Below, one piece after another: positions 35,102-42,889 of a DNA stretch of 64,000 bases. How positions within the stretch are numbered: position 1 is the first letter of the stretch; the number at the start of each line of letters is the position of its first letter. This DNA comes from an uncultured Eubacteriales bacterium (GTDB lineage Bacteria > Bacillota > Clostridia > Christensenellales > Borkfalkiaceae). The notes under the pieces were generated by a model. That model was given only the letters and a program-made list of their open reading frames with translations, searched no databases and was not told the DNA's origin. Made by a program: the position numbers and the translations under genes. Location of the stretch: contig URKE01000002.1 in assembly GCA_900548285.1 (NCBI GenBank), forward strand, positions 1 through 64,000, in the 5' to 3' direction.

Positions 35102-36850
35102 ATGTCTGAAACGATTTTAAACGGGAATTTTCCGGATAACGGTCGAATAAACGTCAAGGAGTATTTCTTCAAGGTCGTAAGGTATATCGGTTTGTTCGCC
35201 GCCCTTACGATTATAACCGGAGTGTTTTTTTATCTGCTTAAACCTTATTACGAATTCTGGAACAGAAAAGGCGCGGTTGCTCAGAGTTTTTGCGTCGCCG
35301 TTTTTCTCGTTCTCGTCGTGACGGGGATTTATTGTAAAAAAACGGGCAAAATGACGCCCGATTTGCTTTTGAAACTCATTCTCGCCGCGGGGTACGTAAT
35401 AAGGCTTGCGTATATGCTGTACACGCCCGTTTCCGTCCGTCAGCACGACACCTATAACAGAGCGTTGACGGGACACGAGGCTTACGCCTGGATAATTTAT
35501 ACCACGGGAAAACTTCCGACGACGAACGATTATCAGTTTTATCATCCTCCGCTCAACGCCTTCGTTCAGGCAGTGTTTATGCGCGTGACGAACGGGCTTA
35601 CGGAAATGCTTCAAAAAGTTTTCGGGTTAGGCGACGCGATTCCGTCGAAATACCTTTCGGGTATGCCCGCGGTCACGTCCACGGCATACGTCGGGCTTAC
35701 GGAGTACAGATATTATTTGTATTCAACGACGCAGATTCTCGCCGTGATGTGGTCTGTCATCACCATGGTCGCGCTCGTAAAAACGCTTAAACTTCTGGGG
35801 TTGAAAGGTTACACGCTCGCCGCCGTTTCGGCGTTCGTCGTGTTCTTTCCGAGACATATTCAGTTTTCGGGGCAGGTGAATAACGACGCTTTGGCGTATA
35901 TGTTCCAGATGCTTTCCGTTTACTATTGTTTAAGATGGTGGAAAAAGGGACGCAGACTTTACGATTTGCTTATCTGCGCGCTTTGCATAGGTCTCGGAAT
36001 GATGTCGAAAATCTCGGCGGCGGTTATATGTATTCCGATTGGTTGCGTGTTCGCTTACGAATTTTTCCGCGAAATCGAAAAAGCCGTTTCCGCGAAGAAA
36101 AACGGAGAGAGCGGCGCTTGGAATAAAGTAATTTATACGGCGGGCGGTTACGTTTTGTTTTTGTGCGTATGCGCGCCTATAGGTTTGTGGTTTCAGGTTT
36201 ACGCTTACAAAACGTTCGGGCAGGGGTTCGGATTCGTATTCTCTAATCTCAACAGCGCGCTCGGGACAACTCACCACAACTGGTTTGAAAGATTGTTCAT
36301 AACGTTCGACCCGAACGAATATTTCGGAACGCTTTATTGCGTGCCGTTCTGCACGGTGAAGAACGGAGTGATAACGGAATACAACAACTACAACTTGCCG
36401 TTATATCAACTCCGGTCGGCGCTTTTCGGCGAATTCAGCAATTACAAAGGCGGGGAGTGTTTCTCGGCAACGGCGTTCGCCTGCGGGCTGTTATCGCTGA
36501 TTGCGTTCATCGTAATGCTTGTTTATTGCGCCGTTCTTTATTTCAAAAACGGTAAAAAGGCTCTCGCGGACGAAACCGAGCGGAATGATATCGCGTTTAT
36601 CGTGATTATGACCGCTTCGTTTCTGTTATCCGAGTTTATGTTTTATATAAAAATGCCTTACGCCTGCACGATGGATTTCAGATACGTTATGCCTGTAATT
36701 CTTGGTTTCGCGATGATTTTTTATTACGCGAGAAAGCGTATTCTTGCCGCAAATACGGAATTCGGAAACACACTTGTTTTTGTTTCCACGTTCTGCGCCG
36801 TGGCAACGGTTTCGTTAACGACGTTGTTTTATCTCGTCTGCAGCATTTAA
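35102..36850 (+). CDS. GT-C (ArnT/PMT-like) membrane glycosyltransferase
   Basis: A 582-residue polytopic protein with about 12 helices. The first outer loop has the acidic catalytic-type sequence SVRQHDTYNRALTGHEAYAW and the following FYHPPLN block, as in GT39/GT83-type transferases that use polyprenyl-phosphate sugars. I choose the ATG at 35102, 5 bp after cggagg; the GTG at 35096 overlaps that ribosome site. It would move a sugar from a lipid carrier to a surface acceptor; GtrA, two genes on, fits as a helper for lipid-linked sugar supply. Confidence 0.85.
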   Translation: MSETILNGNFPDNGRINVKEYFFKVVRYIGLFAALTIITGVFFYLLKPYYEFWNRKGAVAQSFCVAVFLVLVVTGIYCKKTGKMTPDLLLKLILAAGYVIRLAYMLYTPVSVRQHDTYNRALTGHEAYAWIIYTTGKLPTTNDYQFYHPPLNAFVQAVFMRVTNGLTEMLQKVFGLGDAIPSKYLSGMPAVTSTAYVGLTEYRYYLYSTTQILAVMWSVITMVALVKTLKLLGLKGYTLAAVSAFVVFFPRHIQFSGQVNNDALAYMFQMLSVYYCLRWWKKGRRLYDLLICALCIGLGMMSKISAAVICIPIGCVFAYEFFREIEKAVSAKKNGESGAWNKVIYTAGGYVLFLCVCAPIGLWFQVYAYKTFGQGFGFVFSNLNSALGTTHHNWFERLFITFDPNEYFGTLYCVPFCTVKNGVITEYNNYNLPLYQLRSALFGEFSNYKGGECFSATAFACGLLSLIAFIVMLVYCAVLYFKNGKKALADETERNDIAFIVIMTASFLLSEFMFYIKMPYACTMDFRYVMPVILGFAMIFYYARKRILAANTEFGNTLVFVSTFCAVATVSLTTLFYLVCSI

Positions 36851-36872
36851 AATTTTTGGAATACGCTTATTT

Positions 36873-36984
36873 TAGCCACAGGCAATTGCGTTCGAACTCG
36901 GTCTTGCTTTGTGTTTTTGACTAATACGTCGTTGCGTTCGCGTGTTATACGTACAGTATTAACGCGCTCACGCGCCTGTGGCTA
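36873..36984. repeat. Inverted-repeat intergenic element
   Basis: The 11-bp sequence tagccacaggc (36873-36883) and its perfect inverse gcctgtggcta (36974-36984) bracket about 90 bp, which itself contains a smaller imperfect palindrome (cgcgtgttata near 36940 and tattaacgcg near 36958). No coding sequence fits. It lies between the GT-C gene and gtrA. It could be a non-autonomous repeat, a structured RNA or a transcription-unit boundary. Confidence 0.6.
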
Positions 36985-37006
36985 CGCGCTGAGGTGAATT
37001 GGAATT

Positions 37007-37507
37007 ATGGAAGAAAACGTACAAAACGAAGAACATAAAAAACAAACAAAAAAGCAGTTATTCTGGGAAATTTTCAGGTTTCTGCTCGTCGGCGGAACGG
37101 CTACGATCGTCGATTACGCCGCCGCTTACGTGTTTTATCACTGGCTGTTGCCGCCGTCTTTAATCGGGCAAACTCCGTCGCTTATTATTTCAACGGCGGT
37201 CGGGTTCTGCTTCGGGCTTACGGTCAATTGGTTGCTCTCGATAACCTTCGTGTTCAAACAGGTAACCGACGAAAAAGCCTCGCGCTCGAAAAAATCGTTT
37301 CTTATTTTCACGATAATCGGGCTTATCGGGCTTGCGATAACGGAAGTGGGAATGCACCTCGGCGTAACTATGCTGCCCGAGATAACGATTTTCAAGACAA
37401 CGGAATTTCTCGGCGAAGCGTGGAAATGGTGGATAAGCAAAGTCGTTATGACGTGCATAGTCCTCGTCTGGAACTACGTCGGCAGAAAAGTTCTCGTGTT
37501 CAAGTAA
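37007..37507 (+). CDS. GtrA family membrane protein
   Basis: A 166-residue protein with four transmembrane helices of the GtrA type: FRFLLVGGTATIVDYAAAYVFY at the start, then ISTAVGFCFGLTVNWLLSITFVF. GtrA proteins are thought to flip polyprenyl-phosphate-linked sugars so that an outer-face GT-C enzyme can use them, which fits the neighbouring glycosyltransferase. Slightly longer than usual because of a charged N-terminus. Directly followed by rhaM. Confidence 0.92.
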   Translation: MEENVQNEEHKKQTKKQLFWEIFRFLLVGGTATIVDYAAAYVFYHWLLPPSLIGQTPSLIISTAVGFCFGLTVNWLLSITFVFKQVTDEKASRSKKSFLIFTIIGLIGLAITEVGMHLGVTMLPEITIFKTTEFLGEAWKWWISKVVMTCIVLVWNYVGRKVLVFK

Positions 37508-37529
37508 AAAAACGCAAAGGGAGCGGAAA

Positions 37530-37850
37530 ATGGAAAAATACGCATGGAAAGCCGAGATTTTAAATGGGAAAAAGGACGAATACGTAAAACGCCACAATGA
37601 AATCTGGCAGGAAATGAAAGACGTTTTGAAAAAAGCGGGAATCCGCAATTATTCGATATGGATTTGCGGCAACGAATTGTTCGGGTATTACGAATGTGAA
37701 CGCGGCGTCGCGTATGCGGGCAAAGTTCAGGCAGAAAGCGAAGTCGTGAACAAATGGAACGAGTATATGCAAGACGTTATGATTATGCCCGTCGACGAAA
37801 GGACGGGCGCGCAGCCGTTGCTCGAACAAGTTTTTGAATTCAACGGCTGA
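37530..37850 (+). CDS. rhaM: L-rhamnose mutarotase
   Basis: A 106-residue ferredoxin-like fold enzyme that interconverts alpha and beta L-rhamnose. Tyr18 and His22 (in EYVKRHNEIWQEM) are at the same numbers as the active-site residues of E. coli RhaM, and the late FEFNG end is typical. No rhamnose isomerase, kinase or aldolase is nearby, so it is an orphan; either the pathway is elsewhere or the enzyme serves a related sugar. It precedes a broken glycosidase fragment, suggesting a decayed sugar-use locus. Confidence 0.92.
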   Translation: MEKYAWKAEILNGKKDEYVKRHNEIWQEMKDVLKKAGIRNYSIWICGNELFGYYECERGVAYAGKVQAESEVVNKWNEYMQDVMIMPVDERTGAQPLLEQVFEFNG

Positions 37851-37874
37851 AACAACAATCGTCAGCATTCCGAT

Positions 37875-38693
37875 ATGTTATTTGATGTTGGGGGTAAAAC
37901 AGCAAAAAAGGGCGGGGATTATCTTGTCAGCACGAATTGCGACGCGACGCATTTCTGCAACTGCCGCGGCAATGTTTCAATTGAAAACAGCGTGTTTGAA
38001 AATATGATGGACGACGCATGCAACGTTCACGGTATTTATCTTAAAGTCGATGAAATTATCGATAAAAACACCCTTTTGTTGAAGTTGAGGCATTTTCAGC
38101 AATTCGGCGTCAACAATTTTCAAAAAGGCGATATCGTGGAAATATCATCACCCGACATGCGCGAATTTTCGGCAAATTACACGGTAAAAAATGCTGGTTT
38201 AACCGAAAAAAACACGATTAAACTCGAAGTTGAAGAAGATATTTCCGGCGTTGAAAAAGGTTTTGTCGCCGATAATCTCACCGCTCACCCGAACGTTCGC
38301 ATTTCGGGTTGTAAAACGGGCAACAACAGACCGAGAGGTTTTTTGATCAACACCAACAAGAAAGCGGTTGTCGAAAATTGCGTTTTGTATAATTCCGATT
38401 GCGGAGTAGAGATAGCGGGCGATAATTCTTTTTGGTGCGAGTCCACGGGAGTGAGAAACGTTACGATAAAAAACAACGTTTTCAAAAATTGCGGGTATTA
38501 TGGCGCGGGTTATTGCGTCGTGATCCACGCCGATATAACAGCAAACCCGACGATTCCGGATTTCCATCGCAATATCAAAATCGTCGGCAATGACTTTACG
38601 TATGTCAAGGAATGTCTTTACGCGACGAATTGCGCCGATCTTTCTTTCGGAAAAAACAAGAAAGAAAAAAGCAAAGCGTTTCGTTTTAAATAA
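37875..38693 (+). pseudogene. Truncated GH110-like beta-helix glycosidase remnant
   Basis: A 272-residue open frame that resembles only an inner and C-terminal part of GH110 alpha-1,3-galactosidase-type parallel beta-helix proteins: STNCDATHFCNCRG, VFENMMDDACNVHG, and the repeating NV(T/S)I.NN.F strands (GVRNVTIKNNVFKNCGYYG). Family members are about 600 residues with a signal peptide; both the N-terminal half and secretion signal are missing here, and no ribosome site precedes 37875. Most likely a decayed 5'-deleted gene. It is followed by a terminator-like hairpin. Confidence 0.75.
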
Positions 38694-38712
38694 GCAGAGA
38701 ATAAAAAAATGA

Positions 38713-38756
38713 TAGCCCGATTTTTTGTTAAAAAGCAAAGAAAGTGGGCTTTTTGC
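38713..38756 (+). terminator. Terminator-like hairpin after the GH110 remnant
   Basis: Stem agccc/gggct with extra pairing between the A/T-rich flanks and a T run (ttttt) after the 3' arm. The loop is long, so this is a moderate call. Confidence 0.5.
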
Positions 38757-38797
38757 GGTTAAAATTTATCTGCAAGTTACGTTTTGCGGAAAAAAGT

Positions 38798-38826
38798 TTG
38801 CAATAAACAGTCGTATGTGATATAAT
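38798..38826 (+). promoter_or_regulatory. Extended -10 promoter of the 38858 gene
   Basis: TTGCAA (38798-38803), 17 bp, TGA-TATAAT with the -10 at 38821-38826 and an extended TGn element. Confidence 0.82.
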
Positions 38827-38857
38827 GCGTCTATCGATATAATGTACGGAGATAATT

Positions 38858-39283
38858 ATGGAAGTCATTGCGTATAAAAGTTCTTACAAACAATATTTTG
38901 CCGTTTTTTTAAGCGTTATGGCGGCTGTTCTTTCAATATTCTTTTTCTTTATGAAAATGCTTGTTTGGGCGATAGGTTTGCTTGCTTTTTGCGTGATTTT
39001 TATCGTTGCGGCGATTTTTTGGTTTCGTCAGCCTCGCGAACTTATAACCCTTAATAACGACACGCTCGAAATTTATTACGGCAAAGAAACGAAAAACGTC
39101 GCATTAGTTGATATTGTTAACGTTAGGTTTTATACGTCGCAACAATTCGCTTCTTTTTCGTATGGTCGACTTGACATATTTACAAGCGAGGGAGATATAA
39201 TGGTCGATAACGTTTCCGATCTTCATAACGTCGCGATGCGGATTACGGAGTTGGTAACGCTTGCGAAAAAGGACGGAGAATAA
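38858..39283 (+). CDS. Small membrane protein with a PH-like domain
   Basis: A 141-residue protein with two adjacent transmembrane helices (about residues 12-55) and a soluble C-terminal half of alternating strands (LITLNNDTLEIYYGKETKNVALVDIVNVRF) that looks like a bacterial PH-type domain. I do not recognise a named family and assign no function. acggag precedes the ATG. It has its own promoter and a strong terminator, so it is a single-gene unit. Confidence 0.72.
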   Translation: MEVIAYKSSYKQYFAVFLSVMAAVLSIFFFFMKMLVWAIGLLAFCVIFIVAAIFWFRQPRELITLNNDTLEIYYGKETKNVALVDIVNVRFYTSQQFASFSYGRLDIFTSEGDIMVDNVSDLHNVAMRITELVTLAKKDGE

Positions 39284-39307
39284 TTACCGGATTTTTGTCA
39301 GACATAG

Positions 39308-39356
39308 GGCAGGGAATAATGCAAACTTTGATTTGCATTATCCCCTGCCGTTTTTA
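39308..39356 (+). terminator. Strong terminator after the 38858 gene
   Basis: Long stem ggcaggg-aataatgcaaa pairing with tttgcatta-tcccctgcc (one bulge), loop ctttga, followed by gttttt. Confidence 0.88.
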
Positions 39357-39596
39357 ATGCCGGCTTTGTTGGTTGTAAAATATTAATAAATGCCGCTATA
39401 AGTCGATTAACTACGTAAAATCATCTCAAACAGAAATCCGGATTGCTTGCCGTGTTTACGTTTGTTGCGAGTTTATGGTCGCGTAATCGGGGGTATACCC
39501 GAAAAAGAAAAGCCGCCCGCTATGCTGGCGAGTATTTGCTTTTGGAAATCTGATTATTTTAACTCGGCGATTAGTCGGAAACGATTTTTGTGTAAA
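39357..39596. other. Gene-free stretch
   Basis: No reading frame, known RNA or clear repeat is seen between the terminators at 39308-39356 and 39597-39632. A small perfect palindrome cgggggtatacccg lies at about 39487-39500. Confidence 0.5.
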
Positions 39597-39632
39597 ATAA
39601 AACGAACTCGAAATTGTCTCTCGGGTTCGTTT
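39597..39632 (-). terminator. Terminator of tRNA-Leu
   Basis: On the minus strand aaaacgaacccg pairs with cgagttcgtttt (one G-U), loop of 11 bases, followed by a T-rich stretch. Confidence 0.75.
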
Positions 39633-39642
39633 TATTCTTGTT

Positions 39643-39728
39643 TGGTGCGGTCGACAGGACTTGAACCTGCACGAGAAAGCCTCATAAGATCCTTAGTCTT
39701 ATGCGTCTGCCAATTCCGCCACGACCGC
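39643..39728 (-). tRNA. tRNA-Leu (anticodon AAG)
   Basis: Full cloverleaf on the minus strand: acceptor GCGGTCG/CGACCGC, D-arm GCG..CGC, anticodon stem TAAGA/TCTTA with loop CTAAGGA (anticodon AAG), long variable arm typical of leucine tRNA, T-arm GCAGG-TTCAAGT-CCTGT, discriminator A and an encoded CCA end (39645-39643). Confidence 0.95.
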
Positions 39729-39781
39729 ATAAATACCAATCAAGCCGCAAAGCCTTGCAACTCAACCGATATTGCTCAGTT

Positions 39782-39810
39782 ATAATACTATTTTTTTTCA
39801 ATATTGTCAA
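39782..39810 (-). promoter_or_regulatory. Promoter of tRNA-Leu
   Basis: On the minus strand TTGACA (39810-39805), 17 bp, TATTAT (39787-39782), about 50 bases upstream of the mature 5' end. Confidence 0.82.
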
Positions 39811-39913
39811 ACGTTTTTAAGCGGTTTTTCAAAAAAAATCACGAGATTTTTTTGTGAGTTTTCAAAAAGATTTTTTGCGGTGCTTTATCATAATAATTCG
39901 CGTTAATATCCGC

Positions 39914-40588
39914 TTATTTTGCGCCGTAAATCGTCCGTTTCGCCTCTTTTAAGGAGTTTTCCGCCTCGGGCGACATCTGCCCGGAAATCTTCCTGTAATC
40001 GTGATGCAGACAGAATTCGTCCACCGCGTTTTCAAGCGCGTCAAGTTTTTTTCTCATCGCATTATATAAAACCTCGAGATATGCGATTTGCTTGTTCCCC
40101 GCTTCGGCGGAATAGCGGATAAGTTCGGCGTAATGTTCGAGGCAGAATCCGTTTCCGCTTTCAATCCGCGCTTTAAAGCCCGGGTCGTCCTTATAAACGC
40201 GCGAAACGGTTCTGTAATACCTTTCCATGGTGTCGTCGAGATATTTGCACACGACGCATGTTTTGTTTGCTTCGAGAATTTTCTCGGCTTGTTTTTTCGC
40301 ATTTTTCGGCAACGGCTTATAAACGAGTTTATCCGTCTTTTTTTTGAGTCTGGTCGAAATCTGTAACGCCAAACCGAGTTTCGAGTGGAGAGAGTAGAGT
40401 TTGTCGAAGTGTTCGGCGCAAAAACCGAGTTCGTTTACTTCTTTCCTCGTGGAGTCCTCCATAACGCCCTCGCCGAGATATTGTTCGGTCAGTCTTTGGT
40501 CGATAACGCTTCTTATTCTGCAAAGAGGACAGATTTTTCCGTCGTCGAAATGTTCGTAAATCAGCATTGTGCCTATGTGGTAGCCCAT
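39914..40588 (-). CDS. DUF6062 family cysteine-rich protein
   Basis: A 224-residue soluble protein with several CxxC or Cys-His pairs: CPLC, FCAEHF, CVVCKYLDD, FCLEHY and FCLHHDY, spaced like repeated zinc- or cluster-binding units. It matches the DUF6062 pattern of Clostridia. I start at 40588, 7 bases after the very strong ribosome site aaggagg, rather than the in-frame codon 57 bases upstream which lies inside trmL. Function unknown; a zinc-stabilised helical repeat protein is likely. It is cotranscribed with trmL. Confidence 0.85.
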   Translation of the reverse strand: MGYHIGTMLIYEHFDDGKICPLCRIRSVIDQRLTEQYLGEGVMEDSTRKEVNELGFCAEHFDKLYSLHSKLGLALQISTRLKKKTDKLVYKPLPKNAKKQAEKILEANKTCVVCKYLDDTMERYYRTVSRVYKDDPGFKARIESGNGFCLEHYAELIRYSAEAGNKQIAYLEVLYNAMRKKLDALENAVDEFCLHHDYRKISGQMSPEAENSLKEAKRTIYGAK

Positions 40589-40598
40589 AATTTCCTCC

Positions 40599-41093
40599 TT
40601 AGTCCGGTCTGCCGGTGAGATGCCCTTCGGGGTTAAGTCCTTCAAATCCCGTTTGCCTTAACGCCTCGTAGAGCGTGAGAGCGACCGAGTTTGAAAGATT
40701 AAGGCTTCTTAAATTCTGCCACATAGGTATTCTCAGCGTGTTTTCGTAATGTTCTTTTAAAAGAGGTTCAGGCAGACCGTGAGATTCCTTGCCGAAAACA
40801 AGAAAATCGCCGTCCTTGAATTTTACGTCCGAATAAACTTTCGCTCCTTTGGTGGAGAGAAAGTAAAAATTTGCCGTTCCGGCGTATTTTTCGTATAATT
40901 CATTAAAGTTTTCGTAATATCTTACGTCGAGATATTGCCAATAATCCAACCCCGCGCGTTTTAGCGTTCGGTCGGAGATTTCAAAGCCGAGCGGCTTTAC
41001 GAGGTGTAAAACGCTGTGCGTTGCCGCGCATGTGCGGGAGATATTTCCGGTGTTCTGAGGTATTTCCGGTTCTACGAGTACTATGTTGAACAT
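40599..41093 (-). CDS. trmL: tRNA (cytidine(34)-2'-O)-methyltransferase TrmL
   Basis: A 164-residue SPOUT-family enzyme, the minimal size of TrmL. Knot motifs: IPQNTGNISRTCAATHSVLHLVKPLGF at the start, FGKESHGLPEPLL and RIPMWQNLRSLNLSNSVALTLYEALRQ at the end. It methylates the wobble ribose of certain leucine tRNAs, which is of interest because a tRNA-Leu gene lies 1.3 kb downstream. It is followed closely by the DUF6062 gene. Confidence 0.95.
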   Translation of the reverse strand: MFNIVLVEPEIPQNTGNISRTCAATHSVLHLVKPLGFEISDRTLKRAGLDYWQYLDVRYYENFNELYEKYAGTANFYFLSTKGAKVYSDVKFKDGDFLVFGKESHGLPEPLLKEHYENTLRIPMWQNLRSLNLSNSVALTLYEALRQTGFEGLNPEGHLTGRPD

Positions 41094-41145
41094 TTTTATC
41101 CTTTGTATTGCGGCTGAATGTGAAAAAATAGTTTCCGCGTTAAAA

Positions 41146-41787
41146 TTATTTGTTAAGTTTGATTTTTGTGGTTTTTATCGAAAAATCGTATATGGGAACG
41201 AGTTCGAAAACGTCGTCTTTCGGCTCAACGAGTTCGCCTTTGACGTTCGATGCGAAGGTTTTGTCTTTGCATACGAGCAGAATAGGAAAGCCGAGCAGGT
41301 AAGAATAAGCGCGCAGAAGAACGGTGTTTATTTCGCTCGATTCGCCTTTTCTGACGGCAATCACGGTTTCCGCGCCGCAAACGGCGAACGATTTGAAAAG
41401 TTCGAACCGCAAAAGATCGTCGCCAATCGCAACGGCGATTTTTCCGCAAGTCGTGTCGTAAAGTTTCCCGTGCGCCCCGGGCATATACGGGCTGTCGGAA
41501 TACGCCACCGTCATGTCGCTTATTCCGAGCAGTTTTCCGCCGTCGAAAACGCCTGCCGAGTGTTTTATTATTCCGTAATTATCCGTATCGAATGCGGCAA
41601 CGAGCGTTTTTTCGGACGTTTCGGAGTAGTCGGCGAGGTCTTTCAGTTTAGTCGTTTCGCCGCTTAATTCTTTGCTGTATTTAACTTTTTCCGCGCCGTT
41701 AAAACCCATAACGACGAGATTATAGTCCTGATTTCTGTAGGCTTTGCCTATAGTTCCCGAATTGAAATTTATAACTCTCGCTTTCAT
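41146..41787 (-). CDS. Nitrilase-superfamily protein lacking the catalytic cysteine
   Basis: A 213-residue protein that follows the carbon-nitrogen hydrolase fold: GVFDGGKLLGISDM, YMPGAHGKLYDTTCGKIAVAIG and FKSFAVCGAETVIAV. The nucleophile elbow, normally (I/G)CYDxRFPE, reads IGDDLLRFE, so the catalytic Cys is Gly122, and the conserved Lys before PG is also absent. It is shorter than usual (250-300). It looks like a complete but inactive paralogue with a binding or scaffolding role, not a frameshifted ruin. A good ribosome site (agaggg) precedes the ATG. Confidence 0.7.
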   Translation of the reverse strand: MKARVINFNSGTIGKAYRNQDYNLVVMGFNGAEKVKYSKELSGETTKLKDLADYSETSEKTLVAAFDTDNYGIIKHSAGVFDGGKLLGISDMTVAYSDSPYMPGAHGKLYDTTCGKIAVAIGDDLLRFELFKSFAVCGAETVIAVRKGESSEINTVLLRAYSYLLGFPILLVCKDKTFASNVKGELVEPKDDVFELVPIYDFSIKTTKIKLNK

Positions 41788-41923
41788 AATAACCCTCTTT
41801 TTCAGTCTATTCGACGAGGAGAGAAAGTGTTATTTTCGGCTGAGCGTAGTTTTTGTCGGAAGTTTTTTTGAGCGTTGTTTCGGCAGAGCGTTGTTTTGCC
41901 GAACTTTTTTCCCGGATTTTGTT

Positions 41924-42889
41924 TCAGACGGAAGCGTCGGCTTGTCTTGCGGCGAAAAATTCCCGTACGGAAGATTTAATTTCATCGGTAGACGTCATTT
42001 TCAGAGCGCGTTGTTTGAATTCCGTAGAATTTTTTTCGCCTTTCAAGTAAAGGCATAATTGTTTTCTGAACGAAACCGCAACGCGTTTGTCGTCGTATTC
42101 CTGCAGGAGCATATCAATATGTCTGCATATGAGTTCCGCTTTGTCGCTGGAGAAAGTGCGGTGAAGAATTTCGGAGAAAATCCAGGGTTTTTCAAGAGCG
42201 CCTCTCGCAATCATAACGCCGTCCGCGCCCGTTTTGTCTGAAAGTTCGTCGGCGTCGGCGGGGGTGAAAATTCCGCCGTTGGCGATAACGGGAACATTTA
42301 CCGATTGCTTTACTTTGCTTATTACGTCGAAATTCACTTTACCGGCGTAAATACGCTCGCGCGACCTTCCGTGAACGGTAATCATATCCGCGCCGCCTTG
42401 TTCAATCGCTTTGGCAAAGTCAACCGCAAGCGGATCAGAGTCCTTAATTCCCGTCCTTATTTTGCAGGTGATCGCTTTTCCGCTTTTTTTACATTCCGAA
42501 ACGATTTTTTCTGCGAGCGCGGGTTTTTCCATAAGCGCGCTTCCTTCGCCGTTATTGAAAATTTTCGGCATAGGACAGCCGAAATTGATGTCCGCAACGT
42601 CAAAGGGGGCAAGTTGCTCCGATTCGAGCGCACGACACATGATTTCGGGATCGTTCCCGAAAATCTGAACGCATTTTATTTTTTCGTCCGGCGACGAGCG
42701 TAAAAGCGATTTTGTGTTTTCGTTGTCGAAAAGTAAGCCTTTGCAACTCACCATTTCCGTGAACGTAAGCCCCGCGCCGTAAGAAATGCAAATCGAGCGC
42801 ATGGCGAAATCCGAAAACCCGGCGAGCGGAGCAAAAAAGACGTTGTTTTCGGTCGTGAATTTACCTATTTTAATATTTTTTTGCTTCAT
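41924..42889 (-). CDS. dusB: tRNA-dihydrouridine synthase
   Basis: FMN-dependent TIM-barrel enzyme of 321 residues that reduces uridines in the D-loop of tRNA. The catalytic acid cysteine is Cys105 in DINFGCPMPKIFNNGEGSAL; other blocks are APLAGFSDFAMR, CKIRTGIKD, ITVHGRSRE and VIANGGI..PADADEL. The pattern matches the DusB-like enzymes of Firmicutes. Its start lies 20 bp inside the mazG end, so it is coupled to mazG. Confidence 0.94.
   Translation of the reverse strand: MKQKNIKIGKFTTENNVFFAPLAGFSDFAMRSICISYGAGLTFTEMVSCKGLLFDNENTKSLLRSSPDEKIKCVQIFGNDPEIMCRALESEQLAPFDVADINFGCPMPKIFNNGEGSALMEKPALAEKIVSECKKSGKAITCKIRTGIKDSDPLAVDFAKAIEQGGADMITVHGRSRERIYAGKVNFDVISKVKQSVNVPVIANGGIFTPADADELSDKTGADGVMIARGALEKPWIFSEILHRTFSSDKAELICRHIDMLLQEYDDKRVAVSFRKQLCLYLKGEKNSTEFKQRALKMTSTDEIKSSVREFFAARQADASV

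Noticed and set aside
39447..39785. Open frame across the tRNA-Leu gene
   Set aside because: It covers the tRNA and its terminator on the opposite strand; no protein would be expected there.
41788..41923. Repeated gagcgttgttt segments as a CRISPR-like or small RNA element
   Set aside because: Only two short copies within one hairpin downstream of dusB; no spacing regularity.
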